A DNA stretch of 6,354 nt, taken from contig JABIUH010000344.1 in assembly GCA_018701055.1 (NCBI GenBank), positions 1-6,354 on the forward strand, read 5' to 3'. Shown piece after piece: positions 1 to 5,019 of this stretch. The DNA comes from Woeseia sp. GTDB lineage: Bacteria; Pseudomonadota; Gammaproteobacteria; Steroidobacterales; Woeseiaceae. A model generated the notes under the pieces. The model had not been told where the DNA came from. It searched no databases and worked only from the letters and a program-made list of their open reading frames with translations. Position 1 is the first letter of the stretch; every line of letters begins with the position of its first letter. Made by a program: the position numbers and the translations under genes.

Positions 1-379
1 AAAGAATCGAAAATTGTGGGCTCAACCCCAATAGTCGACTAATCAAATATCCAACGCTCAATGTCGTGAAGACACCTGACACAACAATTACAACTGTCTC
101 AATGCCGAGCGAGCCGATCTCGCCAAACGTAATGCGAACACCGAGTAACACGACGCCAATTCGAAGAACGGTTTTTGAGCAGAACACGATACCGGGAATG
201 GTCTTGTCGTTTTCGCGAAGGAAGTTGAACGCCATGCCAAGGAGCAATGCCATCAGCATGGCGGGCGCTCCGTAGTGATCCGCAAGATAGGACGCCGCTA
301 ATGCGATTGTCGCGCTAACGAGCGTCCCTGGGATAAGCGGCCTTAGCCTGCTCAAGGTGGGTTGTGGGAAAGAGTTCAT
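1..379 (-). CDS. YeiH/UPF0324 family putative sulfate exporter, N-terminal part (runs off the window)
   Basis: This is an integral inner-membrane protein of the YeiH/UPF0324 (PSE, putative sulfate exporter) family. The transport role is a family annotation and is not well proven. Translation from the ATG at 379-377 gives 126 residues with no stop before the left edge; full members are about 330-350 residues, so roughly a third is present. The N-terminus is short and basic (SRLRPLIPG). Hydrophobic helices follow at about residues 17-32, 37-54, 73-84 and 93-115. Family-typical stretches are GAPAMLMALLLGMAFNFL (38-54) and PGIVFCSKTVLRIGVVLLGVR (62-82, shown by its key residues PG, K69, R73, G75 and LLG78-80), then ITFGEI. 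An in-frame TAG lies eight codons upstream, so the start is limited to this ATG, the adjacent GTG or a TTG four codons earlier. No clear Shine-Dalgarno is visible. It faces the operon end across 365 bp and is probably transcribed separately. Confidence 0.88.
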   Translation of the reverse strand, partial: MNSFPQPTLSRLRPLIPGTLVSATIALAASYLADHYGAPAMLMALLLGMAFNFLRENDKTIPGIVFCSKTVLRIGVVLLGVRITFGEIGSLGIETVVIVVSGVFTTLSVGYLISRLLGLSPQFSIL

Positions 380-744
380 CACCGGAGTCAATCGAATCTA
401 CAAGCAAACATATTGTGGCTTTATCATTAGTGATCGTCCGCCACAGTACCATCTGCAACGTACATTTCAGGGAAAATATTCAGGATACCGAGAAGATACC
501 GAGGACATCCATCATTCTTTCCAGTGTCGAAAACCGGAACTTTCAAAGCAACTTGACAGATACCAAAGACCAGAATCTGATCGCCACGCTATGTAGCGGT
601 CGCCGATAATCTTGATGGATGTCCTTATTCTTTAGTCCTTATTTTTTCTTATTCTTTGTACAGTCGAAGACGACCGCATTCCAGCTTGAAAAGAAAAACA
701 CCGGACTAGGTCTATTACTCTCAGCAGCCGCTAACCTTGGCTGC
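380..744. other. Intergenic region between the operon end and the YeiH-type gene
   Basis: No convincing gene is present. Two overlapping plus-strand ORFs of about 80 codons cross the repeat in different frames, have no family resemblance and are rejected. The region holds repeat copy A (502-625), a 9-bp direct repeat just to its left (484-492 and 495-503), and a T-rich stretch at 626-660 with two GTCCTTATT motifs. The promoter of the YeiH-type gene should lie in 380-500 on the minus strand, but I could not pick convincing -35/-10 boxes. Confidence 0.7.
502..625. repeat. ERIC-like inverted-end intergenic repeat, copy A (124 bp)
   Basis: The element starts with AGGACATCCATCA (502-514) and ends with its exact reverse complement TGATGGATGTCCT (613-625), a perfect 13-bp terminal inverted repeat. 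The interior aligns with copies B and C: TTCTTTCC, then GTGTCGAA, then TTTCAA-GC, then ACAGAT and TGATCGCC. A small perfect hairpin, CGCTA-TG-TAGCG, lies at 587-598. The element has no coding capacity and no evident target-site duplication. The size and structure resemble ERIC/IRU-type non-autonomous repeats, but the sequence is not one I can name. Confidence 0.85.
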
Positions 745-745
745 T
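723..745. terminator. Stem-loop at the end of the operon, possible weak terminator
   Basis: AGCAGCC (723-729) pairs perfectly with GGCTGCT (739-745) around a 9-nt loop. On the minus strand this hairpin begins at the TAA stop of the small ORF and is followed by GAGAGTAATAG, not a U-run. It is therefore not a canonical intrinsic terminator. It could mark the transcript end or act as a 3' stabilising stem. Confidence 0.35.
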
Positions 746-1017
746 TAAACAACAGGCTTGGATCCACTTATAGAATCGAATGATAGATCCATATTCGTTG
801 CCAATGTGAAATAGACGATTAGAATTTCTCCATCGCCGGGTTGAGCTACTGGAATGTCATCGAGTCGAATTCCATCCACGCCGGTGTACTCGTTCAGTCT
901 GAGAACTCTTGCCACAGTAATCTCCTCAACGCCGTTTCGAGAGAGGAGACCATCGAGCTCGCCGAGCGCCTCGTTGATGCCTGCAATCGATACTGAATCG
1001 TAATCACTTTCCGGCAA
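745..1017 (-). pseudogene. Unrecognised 90-residue ORF, probably the 3' part of a broken gene
   Basis: I do not recognise this protein. The frame opens with a TTG (1017-1015) two codons after an in-frame TAA, with no ribosome binding site, so 90 residues is an upper limit for an intact product. The sequence reads like real protein: an acidic stretch with ALGELDGLL, then VEEITVARVLRL, then GDGEILIVYFTLATN near the C-terminus. It has no signal peptide, membrane segment or metal motif. Just upstream a different frame (about 1105-1017) also reads like protein, with GRTIDVFGGSVNVSFATAS. That frame is in phase with an ATG at 1118-1116 that overlaps the preceding glycosyltransferase stop (TGATG), but it has a TGA after four codons. 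The simplest reading is a fourth operon gene broken by a nonsense codon and a frameshift. A real small protein starting at the TTG, or chance coding, remain possible. Confidence 0.4.
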
Positions 1018-1117
1018 TACTTACTCATGCTTGCTGTTGCAAAGCTGACATTGACGCTGCCGCCAAAAACGTCAATCGTCCGACCAAATAACGCAGCACG
1101 TGCTCACCCTTCTTTCA

Positions 1118-2113
1118 TCAACTGCCTTTCACTGCGCGTATAATCGAACTCAAGAGTGACAGCATCCAGTCCGGTAATTTCGCCGCTATCGCAATTTTTC
1201 TATCAAGATGTTTATTCGTCTGGAATATATGTCGGCGGTTCGGCGTTTTTGTACGCATCGCTGAGCGAAACAATACGTGTGCCTCTTTGGATAGTCGTTG
1301 AGCAAAAACGCGTTGTTGCTCCTCTGTAAAGTCCGTTTGCTTGCCAAATTCGTTTTCAAGAACATAGAGCCGGCTTAGGACGGTATCAACAATGGGAATC
1401 GCCGTAAGTCGATTGTCGGCGTCACCGTGTTGGCAGGCAAGATCGAAATCGACATAGATCACAGGTCCTTGCCGACAGGCCTGGGAGCTGAACAACCACG
1501 ACGAGTTTCTCTTGAACCCGTCAAGAAAGCGCAACGGAGCCTGGAGCCTGGACTGATCAATGATCAGTGTGCTGGGCAAAATATAATCGTCTTGCATCTG
1601 GTTAAAATAGTGCTCACCGAGGTAGTAATCGAATTCCTCACCAGTACCGTTGAGCCTGAATGTCCGGGTCGTGCCAAGCATCTGGTTCCAGTCCTGCAGG
1701 GGCTGCCCCCAGCGCAACAGATAGTTATTCGTACTGTTGCCTCGCCGATCAGTAATCCAGAAATTGCTGAAGCTTGCTACTGCCTCGGGATGCTCTGTCA
1801 GGAGCGCTATCTGAACGGCTAGCTTCGCGGGATGCCATTCGTCATCGTCGTCAAGAAACGCGATCAAATCGTTGCTTGCCAGCTCCATGCCATGATTCCT
1901 AGCCGTGGCTACCCCTGAATTTTCTCGATAGATGTAGAGGAGCCTGGGATCAGAAATAGATTCAACCAGGGCCCTGGTCTGGTCAGTGGAACCATCATCC
2001 ACGACAATGATTTCGTCATTTTCAGCGCACCCTTCGAGAGCGCTGTTGATGCCTCTCCTGAGAAACTCACCCCGATTGTAGGTAGGAATGATGACTGAAA
2101 CGGGTGGTCTCAT
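1118..2113 (-). CDS. Family-2 glycosyltransferase (GT-A fold), downstream paralog
   Basis: This is a predicted cytoplasmic glycosyltransferase of 331 residues that transfers a sugar from a nucleotide-sugar donor during surface polysaccharide synthesis; donor and acceptor are unknown. The GT2 N-terminus is clear: VSVIIPTYNRG (5-15), the nucleotide-binding VVDDGSTD (37-44), NSGVATARNHG (65-75) and the metal-binding DXD-type DDDDEWHP (88-95). The C-terminal half (130-265) carries WGQP, DYYLGEHYFNQM, DDYILPS, CRQGPVIYVDFDLACQHGD and TVLSRLYVLE. At the place where related GT2 enzymes have an E/Q-D-W motif with the catalytic-base Asp, this protein reads N203-S-S-W206. No membrane helix is evident. 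The start ATG overlaps the stop of the upstream glycosyltransferase by 4 bp (ATGA) and has no strong ribosome binding site, which suggests translational coupling. It is 55% identical to its neighbour over the first 260 residues, aligned without gaps and counted by hand. Confidence 0.92.
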   Translation of the reverse strand: MRPPVSVIIPTYNRGEFLRRGINSALEGCAENDEIIVVDDGSTDQTRALVESISDPRLLYIYRENSGVATARNHGMELASNDLIAFLDDDDEWHPAKLAVQIALLTEHPEAVASFSNFWITDRRGNSTNNYLLRWGQPLQDWNQMLGTTRTFRLNGTGEEFDYYLGEHYFNQMQDDYILPSTLIIDQSRLQAPLRFLDGFKRNSSWLFSSQACRQGPVIYVDFDLACQHGDADNRLTAIPIVDTVLSRLYVLENEFGKQTDFTEEQQRVFAQRLSKEAHVLFRSAMRTKTPNRRHIFQTNKHLDRKIAIAAKLPDWMLSLLSSIIRAVKGS

Positions 2114-3129
2114 GATCGTTTAGTCATAAAACGTCGTAGGCGACGTGCAGCCCGAAAGGCGCCGCTAAAAACCGATAACAACGGCTCTGGAATTTTTGCA
2201 GCGAAAGCAATTTTTCCGCCGTGATATGCATTGTCCCTAAATATTTGCCTGCGATTCGCTATGCCTGCAGACATAACTGCCCCGAAAAGCACATCTAATT
2301 CCCGGGATAGCCGCTGGTTGAACATGACCTGATTCTTCTGCGAAAAATCGGATTGTTTGCCGAATTCGTGTTCCAGCACATATAAGCGAGACAGGACAGT
2401 CTCGATTTGCGGCACCGCTGTCAGGCGGTTGAGTGAGTCACCATGATGACAGGTGAGATCAAAATCTACGTATATGACCGGGCCCTGGCGACAAACCTGG
2501 GACGTGTACAACCACGATTCGTTTCTTTGCATGCCAACACGGTAGATTAACGGTTCATGGAATTTGGACCGATCGATTAGCAATGAACTAGGCAACACAT
2601 AATCATCAAGCATTTGATTGAAATAGTGATCGCCATAGTAGTAATCGATTTCGACGGCGTGACGATCCGCAACGTAAGTCCGCTTTTCGCCGAGCAATTG
2701 ATTCCAGCCCTGTACCGGCTGTCCCCACTGGAACAGAAAGTTGGGTTGCTTTTCGCCGTTAGCATTCGTAGCCAAGATATTGGTGAAGCAGCCGACAGCG
2801 AGCGGGTGCTTCTCAAGTAGCTTCCGTTGAATGTTGAGCTTCGATGGGTGCCACTCATCATCGTCGTCTATGTAGGCTATCAAGTCATTTTTTGCGATTC
2901 CCAATCCATAATTTCGTGCAGCGCTGACTCCAGCGTTCTTCATCGATACATAGTTGAGTTGTGAATGGTCATACCTATTTATAAGGACTTCGGCATCATT
3001 GTTTGAAGCGCCATCTACGATGATGATTTCATCCTGATCCATACATGCGTTAAGAACGCTATCAACACATCGGTTGAGAAGTTTTCCACGATTGTAAGTC
3101 GGAATAATGATAGACACTGCGAGTGTCAC
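2110..3129 (-). CDS. Family-2 glycosyltransferase (GT-A fold), upstream paralog
   Basis: This is a predicted cytoplasmic GT2 enzyme of 339 residues, the second gene of the operon. It has VSIIIPTYNRG (5-15), NAGVSAARNYG (65-75), DDDDEWHP (88-95), DYYYGDHYFNQM, CRQGPVIYVDFDLTCHHGD and TVLSRLYVLE. The canonical VDDGSTD is replaced by VDGASNND (38-45). VDG(A/G)S variants occur in other GT2 proteins, so this points to a different nucleotide-sugar preference and does not by itself mean loss of activity. At the expected catalytic-base position it reads N203-E-S-W206, with Ser in place of Asp. The C-terminus is basic (RAARRLRRFMTKRS), which could promote membrane association. The start is GTG at 3129-3127, overlapping the TGA of the acyltransferase gene by 4 bp (GTGA). 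AAGGG at 3143-3139, 9 nt upstream, is a plausible ribosome binding site. Confidence 0.92.
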   Translation of the reverse strand: MTLAVSIIIPTYNRGKLLNRCVDSVLNACMDQDEIIIVDGASNNDAEVLINRYDHSQLNYVSMKNAGVSAARNYGLGIAKNDLIAYIDDDDEWHPSKLNIQRKLLEKHPLAVGCFTNILATNANGEKQPNFLFQWGQPVQGWNQLLGEKRTYVADRHAVEIDYYYGDHYFNQMLDDYVLPSSLLIDRSKFHEPLIYRVGMQRNESWLYTSQVCRQGPVIYVDFDLTCHHGDSLNRLTAVPQIETVLSRLYVLEHEFGKQSDFSQKNQVMFNQRLSRELDVLFGAVMSAGIANRRQIFRDNAYHGGKIAFAAKIPEPLLSVFSGAFRAARRLRRFMTKRS

Positions 3130-4313
3130 AACGAGTCACCCTTACCGAGTAATAAATTCTGAAGTCGTATTACTGGTTTCGCAAAGCGATCAACCAGGTA
3201 TCGAAATCGGCCTGTCCAGTCATCGGAGAAAACGTATACGTCCTTTTTTATCTGCAGATTGGTTTTCCAACGTATGGCCCAGTCCGGATATGTGCTCAGA
3301 AAGAGTTTTGTCGATCCTATTTTAGCGGCATGGTTAATGACTTTTGAAATCAGCAGTGATCCTGGAGAAAATTTCGTGAAACGTTCGTCAAACCCAATCT
3401 TCAACAGTGTTATATGCTCGCCGTACACCAGCCCGAATGCGGATGACACCGCTTCATGTCCCGCCCACAATGTAAATACGTGAGCTCTGCAACACGAACC
3501 GCCATCTCGAGCTGCAGCCAGATAAGCACGACGCAGACGATCATCGGATCGAATGGATGAACGCTCCCGACCCTTCCAACCGGATGCTTCGACATCGAAG
3601 AATGTATTCATATTGTCGGGTTGGGACGGCGCGACTTCGAGCACTAGCGGTCCGTGGCTATCAGCTAGCTTTTTCGAGTTTCTCCTGATATTTCTATTCA
3701 ACTTTCCGGGTATTGAGTATACCGCCTTCCCGGAAAGGTCGAAAAAGGCATTAAAACGTACGTATTTTTCAGAAAAAAGTTTTCGACCAGCATTTAGGCA
3801 TTGCATTTTGAAAATTGACAGTCTGGAAAGGTTAATACCATTGTTCGACAACCCTTCTTGTACAAAATCAAAAACCATGTCGTACGACTGGTCCGCCTTT
3901 TCTTCAAAAAAGCCACTGACGTCAAGATGCTCATGGGTGTATAGCTGCCATGACTGGGCTGAACAAAGAGTGCTTGTAGTATCTGGCACTACAACTACGG
4001 CGAGCTGACAACGCGCGTGTTTCAACTCCATTATCAACAACGCGTCGCTTGAGCCTCGTTCCGTAGCAAGAAACGGTAGTATGACGTCGGGATCCATACC
4101 ATGCGTGATACGACCATCGCGTCGTAACCATTGACGCCAAAGTGATACCGCGTCGGGATCGAAGGGATAAAAAAAAGTTACGATTTCTGTGCCTCGCTCA
4201 GACAGAAAATGTTTCGAATTGGCAGTTTCAGAAAATTCCGTAGTATTGATGTTGTGTTCCCCGAATTCAGAAACACCGCGACGCTTGACCGCATTGTCTG
4301 TGTCAATCAGCAA
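3126..4313 (-). CDS. GNAT-family acyltransferase, BioF2/FemAB-like (Acetyltransf_6 type)
   Basis: This is a 395-residue protein of the BioF2-like GNAT superfamily, often found in exopolysaccharide and cellulose clusters. These enzymes are thought to move an acyl or aminoacyl group onto a sugar or lipid precursor in the cytoplasm; the substrate here is unknown. The N-terminal half (about 43-200) contains VTFFYPFDPDAVSLW and is poorly conserved. The C-terminal GNAT part is diagnostic: basic NRNIRRNSKKL (206-216), FFDVEASGWKG (238-248), AFGLVYGEHITLLKIGFD (292-309), FSPGSLLIS (315-323) and the late Trp-Lys motif WAIRWKT (345-351). The start is TTG at 4313-4311, the only start codon after an upstream in-frame TAG; AGGA sits 10 nt before it. 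The next in-frame Met is residue 73, inside the fold. The stop overlaps the next gene's GTG by 4 bp. Codons are AT-rich: bases 3781-3840 are 22/60 G+C. The promoter must lie in the repeat-rich gap upstream, but I could not resolve it. Confidence 0.83.
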   Translation of the reverse strand: MLIDTDNAVKRRGVSEFGEHNINTTEFSETANSKHFLSERGTEIVTFFYPFDPDAVSLWRQWLRRDGRITHGMDPDVILPFLATERGSSDALLIMELKHARCQLAVVVVPDTTSTLCSAQSWQLYTHEHLDVSGFFEEKADQSYDMVFDFVQEGLSNNGINLSRLSIFKMQCLNAGRKLFSEKYVRFNAFFDLSGKAVYSIPGKLNRNIRRNSKKLADSHGPLVLEVAPSQPDNMNTFFDVEASGWKGRERSSIRSDDRLRRAYLAAARDGGSCCRAHVFTLWAGHEAVSSAFGLVYGEHITLLKIGFDERFTKFSPGSLLISKVINHAAKIGSTKLFLSTYPDWAIRWKTNLQIKKDVYVFSDDWTGRFRYLVDRFAKPVIRLQNLLLGKGDSL

Positions 4314-4491
4314 GGTGTGTGTATCCTTCGTATCCTAGCTTTTCGTTAAAGATATCATGTGATCTTCGAACCTGTAGATTTCCTTGCGAAATTAGCGGCC
4401 CTGGTACCCAAGCCCAGAGTCAAGCTGACCCGATTCCACGGTGTCTTTGCTCCGAACAGTTTGCACCGGGTGTGGTGACCCGAAGATATTC

Positions 4492-4615
4492 AGGACATCC
4501 ATCATTCTTTCAACTGCCGATGGCTGGCAATTTCAGAGCTGCTTATTTGATTTCAGTGAGCGACAGGCAAATTAATCCCGCCGTTAATCAATACTATAGC
4601 ATTGATGGATATTTT
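4492..4615. repeat. ERIC-like intergenic repeat, copy B (124 bp, right end degraded)
   Basis: The left end AGGACATCCATCATTCTTTC (4492-4511) is identical to copy A over 20 bases. The right end reads TGATGGATATTTT (4603-4615) where copy A has TGATGGATGTCCT. The changes G to A, C to T and C to T reduce terminal pairing to 8 bp. The length equals copy A exactly, and the first 28 interior bases after TTCTTTC align without gaps, including TTTCA-AGC. ATATTC occurs just left of the left end (4486-4491), as it does near copy A (476-481), so the element or its target may extend there. Confidence 0.75.
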
Positions 4616-4691
4616 CTTTTTTGGGGCCCGCCTTTTCTGAATTCAACGACCACAGACTGAATTTCTCGTTCGGCACCGGCAACCGAAATTA

Positions 4692-4705
4692 TTGGTGGGT
4701 GTCCT
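4692..4705. repeat. Lone right end of the repeat family
   Basis: TTGGTGGGTGTCCT matches the right-end consensus TTGATGGGTGTCCT at 13 of 14 positions. No matching left end lies within 130 bp in the expected orientation, so it is a solo end or the remnant of a decayed element. It directly abuts the 14-bp tandem repeat. Confidence 0.6.
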
Positions 4706-4757
4706 AGATTCTCTTTCCTAGATTCTCTTTCCTAGATTCTCTTTCCTAGATTCTCTT
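4702..4757. repeat. Tandem repeat, four perfect 14-bp units
   Basis: The unit TCCTAGATTCTCTT is repeated four times without a mismatch (4702-4715, 4716-4729, 4730-4743, 4744-4757). It is bounded on both sides by GGGTGTCC, so the array appears to have grown from the TCCT at the tip of a repeat end. Perfect identity in non-coding DNA suggests recent slippage expansion and a likely variable-number locus. Confidence 0.95.
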
Positions 4758-4816
4758 GGGTGTCCTTTTTGTTTCAACACGCCGCACATTGTATTAATGG
4801 ATGTCCTTTTTCTTTC
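4758..4816. repeat. Two further repeat-end fragments in direct orientation
   Basis: GGGTGTCCTTTTTGTTTC (4758-4775) and GGATGTCCTTTTTCTTTC (4799-4816) differ at only two of 18 positions and start 41 bp apart. The second is preceded by TTAAT, giving TTAATGGATGTCCT (4794-4807), one mismatch from copy A's end TTGATGGATGTCCT. Both look like right ends of the same family with their T-rich outer flank. Confidence 0.6.
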
Positions 4817-4900
4817 CGGGCAAATAGCCGACGATTCCAGGAGGCAGCGTGCGAACAGTGTCGCGCTTCTCTCACAGGAACGTGTACGCGTGACCGAACC

Positions 4901-5016
4901 AGGACATCTATCAATCTTTCCGGTGTCGAATAACGAAAATTTCAACGCTACGTTACAGATGTCACTGATCAGGATTTGATCGCCTGGCGGCCGTCGACCA
5001 TATTGATGGGTGTCCT
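4901..5016. repeat. ERIC-like intergenic repeat, copy C (116 bp)
   Basis: The left end AGGACATCTATCA (4901-4913) pairs with the right end TGATGGGTGTCCT (5004-5016) over 13 bp, with one Watson-Crick mismatch that would be a wobble in one strand's RNA. The interior is close to copy A: TCTTTCCGGTGTCGAA, TTTCAACGC, ACAGAT and TTGATCGCC. A CGCC-T-GGCG mini-hairpin sits at 4981-4989. The element ends only 3 bp from the stop codon of the deacetylase gene, so it would lie in that gene's 3' untranslated region. Confidence 0.85.
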
Positions 5017-5019
5017 TAT

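Larger units (their letters stand above)
4314..5019. other. Repeat-rich intergenic region between the deacetylase gene and the operon
   Basis: About 700 bp with no supportable gene. A 122-codon minus-strand ORF (5086-4718) crosses repeat copy C and the tandem repeat, overlaps the deacetylase C-terminus, and is composition noise. From right to left the region holds repeat copy C (4901-5016), a lone repeat end at 4794-4807, a half end at 4758-4766, a 4 x 14 bp tandem repeat (4702-4757), a lone end at 4692-4705, repeat copy B (4492-4615) and a unique leader at 4314-4491. The leader should carry the operon promoter. It also has two GGATAC motifs on the minus strand close to the TTG start. Confidence 0.75.

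Noticed and set aside
66..275. Plus-strand ORF of 69 codons
   Set aside because: It is the antisense shadow of the YeiH-type gene, whose minus-strand translation is clearly recognisable.
357..609. Two overlapping plus-strand ORFs of 79-81 codons
   Set aside because: They run through repeat copy A in different frames, resemble no family and have no ribosome binding site.
1427..1822. Plus-strand ORF of 131 codons opposite the glycosyltransferase
   Set aside because: It is antisense to a well-supported GT2 gene; its composition follows the conserved codons of the opposite strand.
3553..4008. Plus-strand ORF of 151 codons opposite the acyltransferase
   Set aside because: It is antisense to conserved GNAT motifs and has no recognisable domain.
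4418..4423. Minus-strand TTGACT as a -35 box for the operon
   Set aside because: No acceptable -10 hexamer lies 16-18 nt downstream; that position is GC-rich.
4692..5016. CRISPR array
   Set aside because: The repeats are either directly adjacent 14-bp units or unevenly spaced element ends; there are no uniform spacers and no cas genes.
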